Below, in pieces: positions 26,525 to 35,492 of a DNA stretch of 64,000 bases. Positions within the stretch are counted from its first letter, which is position 1. Each line of letters starts with the position of its first letter. The DNA lies in NCBI RefSeq assembly GCF_030160295.1, contig NZ_BSOB01000050.1:1-64000 (forward strand), read 5' to 3'. The position numbers and the translations under genes are program-made. Below the pieces are notes generated by a model that was not told where the DNA came from, did not search any database, and worked only from the letters and a program-made list of their open reading frames with translations. The DNA comes from Dyella acidisoli (lineage in GTDB: Bacteria > Pseudomonadota > Gammaproteobacteria > Xanthomonadales > Rhodanobacteraceae).

Positions 26525-27149
26525 AACAGTAAGCAATTTCGATTCGCTGGATCTCAGCCAGATCGATTGGGCCAAGACGGAAGGATTGGTGCCTGCGATC
26601 GTGCAGCACTGGCTGACGGGCGAAGTGTTGATGCTGGGCTATATGGATGAGAGAGCGTTGGCGCTTACGCGAACCAGCAGCAAGGTGACTTTTTTCAGCC
26701 GCAGCAAACAGCGCCTATGGACCAAGGGCGAAAGCTCCGGGCATGTGCTGCATTTGAAGTCGATCCGTGTTGATTGCGATGGCGACACCTTGTTGGTGTT
26801 GGCCGATCCACACGGGCCGACTTGCCATCTGGGGACGCGTAGTTGTTTCGGCAACGAAGTGCGACCGCCAGTGGGCTTTCTTGCGCAGCTGGATGCGTTG
26901 GTGGAAAGCCGCAAGGAGGAATTGCCTGAAGGCAGTTACACCACCAAGTTGTTTCATGGCGGAACGCGGCGGATTGCGCAGAAGGTGGGCGAGGAAGGTG
27001 TCGAGACCGCTCTGGCTGCAGTGGCGCAGGGTGATGACGAGCTATTGGGCGAAGCGGCGGATCTGGTGTTTCATCTCACCGTGTTGCTGCGTGCGCGCGG
27101 GTTTGGGCTTGGTGATGTCGCGAAGGTTTTGGTGGAACGGCACGGGTAG
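26517..27149 (+). CDS. hisI: Bifunctional PR-AMP cyclohydrolase / PR-ATP pyrophosphatase
   Basis: HisIE fusion, 210 aa. The HisI part (residues ~15-115) has [27 protein letters not shown] and the metal-binding CDGDTLL and [12 protein letters not shown]. The HisE part (~125-210) has the MazG-like [18 protein letters not shown] and [10 protein letters not shown]. It catalyses steps 2 and 3 of the pathway and is the last gene of the operon, followed by a REP-like palindrome. Confidence 0.95.
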   Translation: MSETVSNFDSLDLSQIDWAKTEGLVPAIVQHWLTGEVLMLGYMDERALALTRTSSKVTFFSRSKQRLWTKGESSGHVLHLKSIRVDCDGDTLLVLADPHGPTCHLGTRSCFGNEVRPPVGFLAQLDALVESRKEELPEGSYTTKLFHGGTRRIAQKVGEEGVETALAAVAQGDDELLGEAADLVFHLTVLLRARGFGLGDVAKVLVERHG

Positions 27150-27159
27150 TGCCTCCACG

Positions 27160-27195
27160 TCGTCATTCCGGCGAACACCTTCGCCGGAATGACGA
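27160..27195. repeat. REP-like palindrome after the his operon
   Basis: CGTCATTCCGGCGAACACCT plus TCGCCGGAATGACG is a variant family A palindrome between the convergent hisIE and C13 peptidase genes. It may act as a weak terminator or mRNA stabiliser. Confidence 0.7.
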
Positions 27196-27228
27196 TGCCG
27201 CAAGATTGAGAAAGTAAGGAAATCCCTG

Positions 27229-28239
27229 TCATTGAGCTGCCGCGCTCGCACTACTCGCCGGCGCAGGCGGCGGCACGAACGGCACAGCAGGCCCCGGCGT
27301 CACATCCTTGCGCCACTGCGCAAGCTGCTGTGCGATGCCTGTGCCGATATCGATCTGCGGTTCGGAGGGCGTGAGCTTGTCTTGCTGTTCCCACGTAGCG
27401 ATATCGCTCTTGGCGAGTTGGAAGGCGTCGACGAAGTTGTCGGTCTTGTTCAGTGCATCGACCAGCCACGCTTTGCCGAAGTAGGTGATGTCGGAATCAC
27501 TGCCGCAGCCGAACGAACTGCGATCCGTGCGCGCAGCGGTGAGCACCAGCGTGCCTGGACCACGTAGATCCGGTACGAAGCCGCCGGAATAGCAGGCGTT
27601 CACGACCACCACTTTCCATTTGAAGGGTCGCTTCTTCAGGATGCCGGCAAGATCGGGTGCGCCGATCTGGTCGAGCGGCAGCGGATCCATATCCACCAGC
27701 AGGTTGTGGTCCTCGTCGCCGTGTGAGGTCATGTAGAGCACCAGGATGTCCTGCTCTGGGTTCATCACACTGGCGAGCTGGTCCAGTGAATCTTCCAGAT
27801 TGCTCCAGCTTGCCAACGGGTGCGCCTGCAAGCTGGTGGGATTGTTTTCAAGCACCAGCGCATGCGCGGTGGGGCCATAGCGCTGGGTAAAAAGTTGCGC
27901 CGCGTATTCGGCTTCGTTGCGAAATACGTCTTCGCCGCCGTCGCCCGCGAAAGCCACCAGATAGAGGTTGGGCTTGTCGGCGACGCGTGGAGAGAGTTTG
28001 GCCAGCGCTTTACGCACCATGGCTGGCTGCGCGTAGATCACCTGTTCGGGCGAGGGGCCCTGGCTGGGCCAGGTATCGCCGGTTTCGTTGTCTTCTACGT
28101 CGCTGCTGGTGGACGAAGGGGCTGGCGCGTTGGCCGTGCTTGACGTTTCGTCGTTATGCGGTGGCCGGTGCCCGGTTATCAGCAACATCAGCAGCACGCC
28201 GGCGGCGAAGGAGAGCAGGACGGTCAGGGTCGTGCGCAT
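27229..28239 (-). CDS. Peptidase C13 (legumain/caspase-fold) family protein
   Basis: Start at 28239 (MRTTLTVLL), 7 nt after the mtnC stop, giving 336 aa. An N-terminal membrane anchor or signal (residues 4-22) is followed by a low-complexity Ser/Thr/Asp linker to about residue 65. A clan CD protease fold then begins at NLYLVAFAGDGGEDVF. The catalytic His173 is in YMTSHGDEDH and Cys216 in VVVNACYSGGF, the standard dyad. C13 enzymes cleave after Asn or Asp; bacterial members are little studied. It faces the periplasm if the anchor is not cleaved. The tail after residue ~300 is Pro/Ala-rich. It is the last gene of the methionine-salvage transcript. Confidence 0.88.
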   Translation of the reverse strand: MRTTLTVLLSFAAGVLLMLLITGHRPPHNDETSSTANAPAPSSTSSDVEDNETGDTWPSQGPSPEQVIYAQPAMVRKALAKLSPRVADKPNLYLVAFAGDGGEDVFRNEAEYAAQLFTQRYGPTAHALVLENNPTSLQAHPLASWSNLEDSLDQLASVMNPEQDILVLYMTSHGDEDHNLLVDMDPLPLDQIGAPDLAGILKKRPFKWKVVVVNACYSGGFVPDLRGPGTLVLTAARTDRSSFGCGSDSDITYFGKAWLVDALNKTDNFVDAFQLAKSDIATWEQQDKLTPSEPQIDIGTGIAQQLAQWRKDVTPGPAVPFVPPPAPASSASAAAQ

Positions 28240-28246
28240 GGGGGGC

Positions 28247-28933
28247 TCAGAGCGAGATGGCGTCGAAGCTGGCGTAAGCGGGATGTCTGGGTTCGGGCGG
28301 CACTTCCAGCGGCGGTCGTAGCAGCCAACCGGTGTGCAGGCCGGCGGCGCGGGCGGCGTCCAGTTCCTCCACCACGTCAGAGAGAAACAACACGTGCTCT
28401 GGACGTTCGCCGATGGCATCCACGATGCGCTCGTAGGAAACCCGCTCTCGTTTGGGACCGGTTTCGGTATCGAAGTAGCCTGAGAGCAGGGGGCTGAGAT
28501 CCCCAGAGTCGCTGTAGCGGAAGAACAGCTTCTGCGCCTGCACCGAGCCGGAGGAATACACGTACAGGTGCAGCCCCTCGCCACGCCAGGCGTGCAAACG
28601 AGCGGCGACTTCGGGGTACATGTGGGAGCGGTATTCGCCGGCCTCGAAGCCTTCCTGCCAGATCATGCCCTGCAGCGCCTTGAGCGCCGTGGACTTGCGG
28701 TCTTCGTCGATCCAGCGCAGCAGCATTTCCAGGATGTCTTGCCGGCTCGCTTCGATGATGCCGGCCTCCTTGGCCGCCTCGTGCAGCCAGTGCTGCACTT
28801 CGGGCGTGTCGCCGTGCGTCTCGATATAGGCCGGCAGGCGTTTGCGGGCGTAAGGAAACAGCACGTCCTTGACGAAGCTGATCGAGCTGGTGGTTCCTTC
28901 GATGTCGGTGACGATGGCGCGGATGACGGTCAT
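28247..28933 (-). CDS. mtnC: Enolase-phosphatase E1 (acireductone synthase)
   Basis: HAD-superfamily enzyme, 228 aa, that enolises and then dephosphorylates 2,3-diketo-5-methylthiopentyl-1-phosphate to acireductone in methionine salvage. The first catalytic motif is [21 protein letters not shown], followed by [15 protein letters not shown] (motif 2), [10 protein letters not shown] and [14 protein letters not shown] (motif 3). It lies downstream of mtnD, separated by a repeat, and is followed closely by the C13 peptidase. Confidence 0.94.
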   Translation of the reverse strand: MTVIRAIVTDIEGTTSSISFVKDVLFPYARKRLPAYIETHGDTPEVQHWLHEAAKEAGIIEASRQDILEMLLRWIDEDRKSTALKALQGMIWQEGFEAGEYRSHMYPEVAARLHAWRGEGLHLYVYSSGSVQAQKLFFRYSDSGDLSPLLSGYFDTETGPKRERVSYERIVDAIGERPEHVLFLSDVVEELDAARAAGLHTGWLLRPPLEVPPEPRHPAYASFDAISL

Positions 28934-29010
28934 GGGAGCCGGAGGGGATAAGGGGCTCCCAAGCTTAGCGTGGGCTTGTGCGGGCGCAAGCGTTTGATTT
29001 TACGGGTTGA

Positions 29011-29071
29011 GGTGTAAATCCCAACATTGCCATGCACATACGGCAGGATGTTGGGGGCTGCGCCCCAACCT
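29011..29071. repeat. Repeat family C (CCCAACA inverted element) between mtnD and mtnC
   Basis: GGTGTAAATCCCAACATTGCC ... GATGTTGGGGGCTGCGCCCC is built like the element at 63013-63085. It ends in the mtnD stop codon, so the repeat supplies the end of the gene. Confidence 0.6.
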
Positions 29072-29630
29072 ATGCCGCGGTTGCCAGCGGCTGCATGCGC
29101 GGGAACTGCTGGGCGATATCCGAACCGGTGAAGTTGGCGACCCAGCCTTCCTTGTTGGTGAACAGGCGGATCGCCACGAAGTAGGGCGCCTCGCTCATGT
29201 CGAACCAGTGGCGGGTACCGTCCGGTACGCCGATCAGATCGCCCTGCTCGCACAGCACGTCATAAACCTTTTCACCGATGTGCAGCGTGAATTGGCCCGC
29301 GCCGGCGACGAAGAAGCGCACTTCGTCTTCGCTGTGAGTGTGTTCGCTGAGGAATTTCTGGCGCAGCGTGGCCCGATCCGGGTGATCCGGTTTCAAGCTG
29401 ATCACGTCAACGGACTGATAGCCTTCTTCGCGCATCAGGCGATCGATGTCGCTGCGATAAGCGGCGATCACTTCGTCCTGGCTCGCACCGGGCGTGATCG
29501 GCTGGTTCGCTTCCCATTGCTCGAAGCGCACGCCCACCTTGGCTAGCTCGCGAGCGATGCCAGCGTGGTCTTCGTGAATCGAAAGCGGGCTGTGCGGATG
29601 TTGTTCTTCGAAAATGCGCAAGCGGCTCAT
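29070..29630 (-). CDS. mtnD: Acireductone dioxygenase
   Basis: Cupin dioxygenase, 186 aa, that converts acireductone and O2 to the keto-acid precursor of methionine (Fe form) or off-pathway products (Ni form). The metal ligands are in [14 protein letters not shown] (His, His, Glu) and the later His in GTRHWFDM. The start codon overlaps the mtnB stop (ATGA). Length agrees with the family. Confidence 0.94.
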   Translation of the reverse strand: MSRLRIFEEQHPHSPLSIHEDHAGIARELAKVGVRFEQWEANQPITPGASQDEVIAAYRSDIDRLMREEGYQSVDVISLKPDHPDRATLRQKFLSEHTHSEDEVRFFVAGAGQFTLHIGEKVYDVLCEQGDLIGVPDGTRHWFDMSEAPYFVAIRLFTNKEGWVANFTGSDIAQQFPRMQPLATAA

Positions 29631-30274
29631 GCGTGCAATCTCCTTAGATCTAGTTCGCAGCCGAGAAGGAATTCCAGCGCCTCCAGATGGCGGCGTGCTT
29701 CGGCCATGTCATGACCCCACGTATAGATGCCGTGGCCGTTGATCAAGTAGGCATGCAGCGGTTTGCCGGCATCGATCCAGGCATCCACCTGATCCACCAG
29801 CTCGGGCATGTGCTGCGTGTTGGGGAACACGGGAATGTCGAGCACGCTTTCGTGCGTGGTATGGCCGCGGATCGCCTTCTGCAGTTCCCAGCCTTCCAGG
29901 CGGATCACGCCGTCGTTCGCGAACAAGCGCGAGGCTACGCTTTGCGTGCGCGAATGCGTATGTAACACCACATTCATTTCGGGCCAGCGGCGATATACCT
30001 GCGTGTGCAATTCGGTCTCCGCGCTGGGGCGCGCGGTGGTGCCAACGGCTTTGCCATGCATGTCCACCAGCATGATGTCGTCGCGACCGAGCTTGCCTTT
30101 GTCACGCCCGGAGATTGTTATTGCGGCGTGATCGGCGTCTACTCGCATCGAGAAATTGCTGCTGGTGGCGGGCGTCCAGCCGTGTTGTGCAAGTTCGCGC
30201 GCTGCGTCGGCGATCGCGTCGGCGCGGTCGTAAAACAGCGCGGCGGGAATGGAAGCGGGAAGGTCTTGGCTCAT
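29627..30274 (-). CDS. mtnB: Methylthioribulose-1-phosphate dehydratase
   Basis: Class II aldolase-fold zinc enzyme, 215 aa from the ATG at 30274 (MSQDLPASI). An upstream in-frame codon at 30328 has no support. The zinc His residues are in [11 protein letters not shown] and [30 protein letters not shown] is the substrate loop region. First gene of mtnB-mtnD-mtnC-C13. mtnA and the MTA-cleaving step are not in the window. Confidence 0.93.
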   Translation of the reverse strand: MSQDLPASIPAALFYDRADAIADAARELAQHGWTPATSSNFSMRVDADHAAITISGRDKGKLGRDDIMLVDMHGKAVGTTARPSAETELHTQVYRRWPEMNVVLHTHSRTQSVASRLFANDGVIRLEGWELQKAIRGHTTHESVLDIPVFPNTQHMPELVDQVDAWIDAGKPLHAYLINGHGIYTWGHDMAEARRHLEALEFLLGCELDLRRLHA

Positions 30275-30301
30275 GGCAAATAGACGTCCAAACGGAAGGC
30301 G

Positions 30302-30328
30302 ACTATAGCACGGTGGGAAAAGTGCCAA
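30302..30328 (-). promoter_or_regulatory. Weak promoter candidate for the mtn operon
   Basis: On the minus strand TTGGCA (30328-30323) and TATAGT (30307-30302) are good boxes but only 15 bp apart, shorter than ideal. They lie ~28 nt before the mtnB start. No SAM riboswitch-like fold was recognised. Confidence 0.35.
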
Positions 30329-30429
30329 ATGCGAGTTATTCGCGAACAGGCTTCGGTGCGTCTCATCACGTTAGGATGCGGACAGCGTCGCCGCAGCTCC
30401 CGCGGCGAAAAACAACGATGAGGGTGGTT

Positions 30430-30762
30430 ATGTCAGGACAAGAAAAGATCGAGTCGCGTCGTCGTTTCCTCAAACTCGCCGCGGGCACGGCCACTGCGGC
30501 AATGTTGGTGAGCGGGTTGCCACGCGTTGCGCGTGCAGATGATCTGCCGCATGTTTCCGAAGCCGATCCCACTGCGAAGGCGCTGGGTTATGTCGAAGAC
30601 GCTACGAAGACCACGGACGCCAAGCACAAGCCTGGCGACAACTGCGTCAACTGCCAGTTCTACTCGGGTGCTGCGACCGGTTATGGGCCATGTCAGTTGT
30701 TCCCGGGCAAAGCAGTGAGTGCGAAAGGGTGGTGCATCTCGCATACGGCAAAGCAAGCCTGA
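30430..30762 (+). CDS. High-potential iron-sulfur protein (HiPIP)
   Basis: Periplasmic 4Fe-4S electron carrier, 110 aa from the ATG at 30430 with GAGGGTGG just upstream; an in-frame ATG at 30418 has no ribosome site. A twin-arginine signal (SRRRFLKLAAG, cleavage likely near ARA-DD at residues 34-38) exports the folded protein. The four cluster cysteines are C72, C75, C88 and C102, with the hallmark GYGPCQLFPGK and GWCISH. HiPIPs carry electrons to reaction centres or terminal oxidases; here the partner is unknown. It is monocistronic with its own terminator. Confidence 0.93.
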   Translation: MSGQEKIESRRRFLKLAAGTATAAMLVSGLPRVARADDLPHVSEADPTAKALGYVEDATKTTDAKHKPGDNCVNCQFYSGAATGYGPCQLFPGKAVSAKGWCISHTAKQA

Positions 30763-30780
30763 TCGCATCAGCCGCTGTAC

Positions 30781-30808
30781 AAAGGCCGGCCTTGCGCCGG
30801 CCTTTTTG
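30781..30808 (+). terminator. Terminator after HiPIP
   Basis: AAAGGCCGGC-CTTGC-GCCGGCCTTTTT hairpin with T-run, 18 nt after the HiPIP stop. Confidence 0.88.
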
Positions 30809-30830
30809 TTTGCGCGTGACACGCGCGCAT

Positions 30831-30861
30831 AAAAAAACGCCTGTACGAGACAGGCGTTTAT
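30831..30861 (-). terminator. Minus-strand terminator facing the HiPIP terminator
   Basis: On the minus strand ACGCCTGT-CTCGT-ACAGGCGT is followed by a run of seven T. It ends transcription arriving from the permease genes, or from a small RNA in 30862-31149. Confidence 0.85.
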
Positions 30862-31149
30862 GAAAAGAAACGAAGGGGTGTTGCTGAAAGGTGCTACCCG
30901 AACGCGTCAGGTCGAGGAGCTAACTGGCCTGACGCGCCGGGTCGCGATCCGGGGCCCACTGCCAAGTGATCAACCCACGGGCCACTGATGATACTCCGGT
31001 TGACGGAAATACGGCGGGCCGAGGCTGGAAATTTGTGGCGCTGAAAATATTTCTTCTTAAAAATCATGAAGATAGAGATAAAATCGAAGGCGCCACATTC
31101 AGTTCATTAAAACGGCGTTAGCGTCAAAATCCCGTCTGTTTGGTACAAA
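30862..31149. other. Gene-free, hairpin-rich segment downstream of the permeases
   Basis: No plausible coding frame. It contains a long stem, ACCCG(30896)...CGCGTCAGG(30903-30911) with CCTGACGCG(30928-30936)...CGGGT(30938-30942), whose loop holds GAGGAGCTAA. GC-rich palindromic stretches follow at 30949-31020, then an A+T-rich part at 31030-31085. A strong minus-strand terminator closes it at 30831. It is either a long structured 3' UTR or a small-RNA gene on the minus strand; no convincing promoter was found. Confidence 0.4.
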
Positions 31150-32634
31150 TCACGGAGATTCACCGGAGATCGCCGGCGTTCCGGGTTTTGCCGACCTATT
31201 GGCGATACGCAGGTGACTATGGCGTACTCCATAGGTGAAATAAATCGCAAAGCCAAACAGGGTCCAGGCCACCATCAGCGCCCAGTTGTACCAGCCCATG
31301 GTGGCCAGCAGCGCGCCGCAGCTCAGCACGCCGGCGATGCACACGAAGTGCGCCCACGGCACGCGGAAGGTGCGCGGCAACTCCGGCGACGTATAACGCA
31401 GTATCAACACACCCACGCACACGGCGGCGAAAGCGATCAGCGTGCCCATGGAGGTAAGGTCGGCCAGCACGCCGAGCGGAAACACCGCGGCTAGCACAGC
31501 AATGCCAAAGCCCGTGATCAGCGTGTTCAGGTGCGGCGTGCGATGGCGTGGATGGATACGGCTGAACACCCGTGGCAGCAAGCCATCGCGAGACATGATC
31601 ATGAAAATGCGCGGCTGCGCGATGATCATCACCAGGATCACCGAAGACAAGCCGATCATCGCGCCGACTTCCACGATCAGACGCAGCCAGCCGAGTTCTG
31701 GATGTGCCTTGATGGCGGTGACCACCGGTTCGTCCGTACCGAGTTGCGTATACGAAATCAGGCCTGTCAGCACCGCAGCCATCGCCAGGTACAGCACGGT
31801 GCAGATCACCAGCGAGACGAGCGTGCCGAACGGCAGGTCGCGCTGTGGGTTTTTGCACTCCTGAGCAGCAGTGGAGGTGGCCTCGAAGCCGATATAGGCA
31901 AAGAACACCATGCCTGCGCCGCGCATGATGCCGGCCCAGCCGTATTTATGGCCGCCCTGAGATTGGGGAATGAAGGGATGCCAGTTGGCTGGATCGATAT
32001 AGCGATAGCCGGCAATCACTACGACCACGATCAGGCCGACCTTGAGCAGCACCATCAGGAAATTGATACCGGAAGATTCCTTGATGCCGATGTAGCAAAC
32101 CCAGGTAAGGGCCAGCACGATGGCGACGGCCGGTAGGTTGAACAGAGTCCCGGTGGGGACCAGATGGCCATCCTTGAAGTCGAGTGGGGCACCGGTCAGC
32201 ACAGCGGGTAGATGAATACCGACATGGTCGAGCAGGCTGGTGAAATAACCGGTCCAGCTCACCGCTACGGCCGATGCGGAGATGGCGTACTCCAGCACCA
32301 TGTTCCAGCCGATGAACCATGCCACCAGTTCGCCCAGCGTGGCATAGGCATAGGAATAGGAGCTACCCGAAATCGGAATCAGTGTGGCGAATTCGCAATA
32401 GCACAGCGCAGTAAAGCCGCTGCAGATCGCCGCAAGAATGAAGGAAATGAGTACCGCTGGCCCAGCGTTCTCCGCCGCCGCCTGGCCGGTCACTACGAAA
32501 ATACCGGTGCCGATCACAGCGCCGATACCTAATGCGGTAATGCCCCAAGGACCAAGCGTTCGCCGCAGGGCAGGGCCATGCGCGTTTTCGTCTTCGGAAA
32601 AATCGGTCTTGCGGGCGAACAACTGTTTGAGCAT
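31150..32634 (-). CDS. APC-family amino acid permease
   Basis: Inner-membrane transporter of 494 aa with about 12 hydrophobic segments. The first helix carries the APC substrate-binding signature GIGAVIGTGIFVVTG. FFAYIGFEATSTAAQECKNP and MSRDGLLPRVFSRIHP are typical of the cationic amino acid transporter/YfnA-like branch. The substrate is not decided by the sequence; basic amino acids or a broad range are possible. It lies downstream of a paralogue of the same length with a hairpin between them, suggesting one transcript and a past duplication. Confidence 0.88.
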   Translation of the reverse strand: MLKQLFARKTDFSEDENAHGPALRRTLGPWGITALGIGAVIGTGIFVVTGQAAAENAGPAVLISFILAAICSGFTALCYCEFATLIPISGSSYSYAYATLGELVAWFIGWNMVLEYAISASAVAVSWTGYFTSLLDHVGIHLPAVLTGAPLDFKDGHLVPTGTLFNLPAVAIVLALTWVCYIGIKESSGINFLMVLLKVGLIVVVVIAGYRYIDPANWHPFIPQSQGGHKYGWAGIMRGAGMVFFAYIGFEATSTAAQECKNPQRDLPFGTLVSLVICTVLYLAMAAVLTGLISYTQLGTDEPVVTAIKAHPELGWLRLIVEVGAMIGLSSVILVMIIAQPRIFMIMSRDGLLPRVFSRIHPRHRTPHLNTLITGFGIAVLAAVFPLGVLADLTSMGTLIAFAAVCVGVLILRYTSPELPRTFRVPWAHFVCIAGVLSCGALLATMGWYNWALMVAWTLFGFAIYFTYGVRHSHLRIANRSAKPGTPAISGESP

Positions 32635-32651
32635 AAGGCTCCCTGAAATGA

Positions 32652-32684
32652 AGCCGGCACGGTGTGTTCACCGTGCCGGGCTTG
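32652..32684 (-). terminator. Intercistronic hairpin between the two permeases
   Basis: GCCGGCACGGTG-TGTT-CACCGTGCCGGGC is a 12-bp stem just before the downstream permease gene. No T-run follows on the minus strand, so it is more likely a processing or stability element than a full terminator. Confidence 0.5.
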
Positions 32685-32711
32685 AGTCACTCGGTAACGC
32701 GGCGTGCGACC

Positions 32712-34196
32712 TTAGGCGGGTTCGGTGCCGTTGGCCAGATGGCTCTTGCGATGACCGTAGAGGTAATACACCACCAAGCCGACGATACCCCAGCCGAGGA
32801 ACACTTCGATTGTTTTCCAAGGCAGATTGACGAACAAGAGCAAACAGCCGACCACGGCGAGCGGGCATACCAGCCATACCATCGGCGTGCGGAAAGGACG
32901 CTTGCGCTCCGGCTGCGTCACGCGCAGCACCATCACGCCGATGGCCACCATCATGAAGGCGAACAGCGTACCCGAGTTGGTGATATCAGCGAGCTGGCCG
33001 ACCGGATAGATCGCACCAAAGAAAGACACGAACAGGCCTGTGATCAGCGTGATCACATGCGGCGTGTGGAAACGCGGGTGGATCTTGGAAAGCGAAGAAG
33101 GGAGCAGGCCGTCGCGCGCCATGGTGAAGAAGATGCGTGTCTGACCGTAAGTCATGGTGAGAATCACCGAAGGCAACGCAATGCTTGCTGCGGCGCCGAT
33201 CACGTCACCCCACCAGTTGTGGTGCAGCAGACGCAGTGCATGCGCCAGCGCTTCCTTGCTGCACACCAGCGCGTCAGACCCTTTGCAAGCAGCTGCCATT
33301 TCCGACGTGCCCGGTTGGAGCATCACACCACCGGGACCGGTTACGGGCTGTGCACCCACCGAGCCGATAGCGCCGTAGCTCACCAAGAGATAGTAGATCG
33401 TGCAAATGCCAAGCGAGCCGATCAGGCCGATGGGGATGTTGCGATTGGGATTCTTGGTTTCTTCGGCGGCGGTCGAGACCGCATCAAAGCCTACGTAAGC
33501 GAAGAAAATGGATGCTGCTGCGCCGAGCACACCAATGCCACCCATCGGGCTGCCCCAGCCATTGGGCGTGAACGGTTGGAAATTCGTATCCTGCACTTTC
33601 GGCAAGGCGAGCACGATGAACACGGTCAGCGCGATCACTTTGACAAGAACGAGAATGGCATTGACCTTGGCCGACTTCGACGTGCCGATCACCAACAGGA
33701 ACGTGACCACCGCACCGATCAGAAAAGCCAGCAGGTTGAAGGTGCCGCCGTCCATCGGACCTGCACGCAGGAACTCGGGCAGTCCAAGTCCGTGACTGGC
33801 CAACAAGCCGTTCATGTAACCTGACCAACCGACGCACACCGTACTCGCCGCGATGGTGTATTCCAGAATCAGCGCCCAGCCGACGATCCACGCCATGCCT
33901 TCGCCGAGTACGCCATAGGTATAGGTGTAAGCCGAGCCCGCCACCGGAACCATCGAGGCGAGTTCAGCGTAAGCCAGTGCGGCGAGCGTGCAGACGATGG
34001 CGGCGATCACGAACGAAACCATCATGCCGGGACCAGCTTTCTGGCCGGCTTCCGCCGTAAGCACGAAAATACCGGTACCGATAATGGCGCCGATGCCGAG
34101 CATGGTGAGCTGGAATGCGCCAAGCTGTCGCGTGAGAGCCTTTTTTTCTGCGGTGGCGATGATCTGGTCGAGTGGCTTGACGCGTTTGAATAGCAT
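32712..34196 (-). CDS. APC-family amino acid permease (upstream paralogue)
   Basis: Inner-membrane permease, 494 aa, with GIGAIIGTGIFVLTA in the first helix, FFAYVGFDAVSTAAEETKNP, and MARDGLLPSSLSKIHPRFHTP. The same cationic amino acid transporter-like branch as its downstream neighbour, but clearly diverged. A ~45-residue external loop (near residues 300-345) contains two Cys (ACKGSDALVCSKEA), absent in the neighbour. Start supported by GGGGAG at proper spacing upstream of the ATG at 34196. Confidence 0.88.
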   Translation of the reverse strand: MLFKRVKPLDQIIATAEKKALTRQLGAFQLTMLGIGAIIGTGIFVLTAEAGQKAGPGMMVSFVIAAIVCTLAALAYAELASMVPVAGSAYTYTYGVLGEGMAWIVGWALILEYTIAASTVCVGWSGYMNGLLASHGLGLPEFLRAGPMDGGTFNLLAFLIGAVVTFLLVIGTSKSAKVNAILVLVKVIALTVFIVLALPKVQDTNFQPFTPNGWGSPMGGIGVLGAAASIFFAYVGFDAVSTAAEETKNPNRNIPIGLIGSLGICTIYYLLVSYGAIGSVGAQPVTGPGGVMLQPGTSEMAAACKGSDALVCSKEALAHALRLLHHNWWGDVIGAAASIALPSVILTMTYGQTRIFFTMARDGLLPSSLSKIHPRFHTPHVITLITGLFVSFFGAIYPVGQLADITNSGTLFAFMMVAIGVMVLRVTQPERKRPFRTPMVWLVCPLAVVGCLLLFVNLPWKTIEVFLGWGIVGLVVYYLYGHRKSHLANGTEPA

Positions 34197-34248
34197 TAAA
34201 TGCTCCCCGTGAATGCGGTGCCTCGTTTATCGAAAACGCTGTGGAATC

Positions 34249-34304
34249 GACCCTAGGGTCGGAGGCATCCGCGAAACATAGCCCAGCGGAGGGCAGAGGT
34301 ACAA
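34249..34304 (-). promoter_or_regulatory. Promoter and palindrome before the permease operon
   Basis: On the minus strand TTGTAC (34304-34299), 17 bp, CTATGT (34281-34276). About 15-20 nt downstream lies the perfect 12-bp palindrome GACCCTAGGGTC (34249-34260), well placed for a repressor. Confidence 0.4.
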
Positions 34305-34402
34305 GCTGCATTGCGGATGAATTTGCCGTAGTACGAAGGGCTTGCAGCATGTACGCGCCGTCCGATGGCACTTGTATTAGATAGCGTATTTTGCTGCTTG
34401 CA

Positions 34403-35383
34403 TCAGAAGACCATGTTGATGGCGGCCATCGGCGTGACGAATGCACCGTTGTTGCGTCCGGCGAAACTGAATTGCACGCCGCCCACGATGCCGATGCGAT
34501 CGTTGAAGTTGTATTCGACGGCTGGCGCGAGGCTGTAGACATCGCGTGAGGCGTCGCGGCGTGCGAACTGCGTGGCCGCTTCGCCTTGTCCGATCATGCC
34601 TTTCAACTGCGAAGCGGTGTCCCGGCTGTAAGCGAGATCCATCGCCAGCACCCACTGCGGATTGATGCTGTACTCGACCGCAGTGGAAATGCCCAGCGAA
34701 CTGCCCAGTTGCACGTTGCCGCGGAAATCTTGCGGCGTGCCGTAAGCACTCACGCCGCGTACATCGACACGACTAGGTGGAAGGCTGTAAGAGATGGTGG
34801 CGCGAAAACGCATCGGCCTGCCGTTTGGTAGCCACACGTACTGCTGCAACAGCGCGGAAAACGTATCGACGTTGGCGCCATTGCCGATCGCATTCAATGG
34901 GTTCTGATCGAGCCGATCGTAGACGCCGGTAGGGAACCGGTGCGAATACGCCAGCGATACGGCCGGATCCTTTTTGTCCGCACCGGGATCTAGCAGCATG
35001 TATTGGAGGCCTAGCGACGTATCCGTGGCACCAATGCCATCGGTATGCGCGCCACCGGACATCGCGTGGGCGCCGCCAAGGCCGAGTTGTACTTGGAGAC
35101 GGTCGGTAACGCCGTAATAGATGGGTATCGACGTTTGCCACTGGCGAGTACTGGGCGTCTGCGCGTGACGGTTGCCCTGTTCGTCGTAATACGCGTTGCT
35201 CTGGTAGTACATCAGATAAGGCTCGATCAGCCAGCTCCCTGCTGGAAGTGTCACCGCATTCGAAGTGAGCAGAGGTCCGGTAAAATTGGCGGACGAATCT
35301 TGTGCGCTGACCTGGCTCGCGCATAGGGCGGATACGGATGCACAGGCGAGCAGAAAGCCGCGGCGATAATTGGGATGCGTCAT
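34403..35383 (-). CDS. Outer-membrane beta-barrel protein (phenol-MetA/transporter-like)
   Basis: Start at 35383 (MTHPNYRRGF), giving 326 aa with a signal peptide to about residue 27 (ASQVSAQD). Alternating-residue beta strands run throughout (WLIEPYLMYYQSNAYY, LQVQLGLGGAH, AVSLAYSHRFPTGVYD, FRATISYSLPP) and the chain ends INMVF, with the terminal Phe expected of outer-membrane barrels. The pattern matches the putative phenol-degradation MetA-type transporter family, whose function is unproven. It is divergent from the Nudix gene. Confidence 0.75.
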   Translation of the reverse strand: MTHPNYRRGFLLACASVSALCASQVSAQDSSANFTGPLLTSNAVTLPAGSWLIEPYLMYYQSNAYYDEQGNRHAQTPSTRQWQTSIPIYYGVTDRLQVQLGLGGAHAMSGGAHTDGIGATDTSLGLQYMLLDPGADKKDPAVSLAYSHRFPTGVYDRLDQNPLNAIGNGANVDTFSALLQQYVWLPNGRPMRFRATISYSLPPSRVDVRGVSAYGTPQDFRGNVQLGSSLGISTAVEYSINPQWVLAMDLAYSRDTASQLKGMIGQGEAATQFARRDASRDVYSLAPAVEYNFNDRIGIVGGVQFSFAGRNNGAFVTPMAAINMVF

Positions 35384-35492
35384 CGTATGTGCGCCAATGA
35401 GAGACGGAAAATTCAAACTATCGACAGGCTTTCTTTCGATCTATCGAATAACTTTGAAAGTCTCGAATAACACCCATGAAGGACTAAGTTTG

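Noticed and set aside
16251-27195. Possible CRISPR array from recurring palindromes
   Set aside because: Copies are far apart, in inverted pairs and without regular spacers; no cas genes. They are REP-like.
29011-30430. SAM riboswitch before the methionine-salvage genes
   Set aside because: The leader before mtnB is under 60 nt and shows none of the conserved SAM-I/II/IV cores I know.
30862-31149. 6S RNA, tmRNA or signal-recognition-particle RNA
   Set aside because: None of the conserved sequence blocks of these RNAs is present and the neighbouring genes are wrong.
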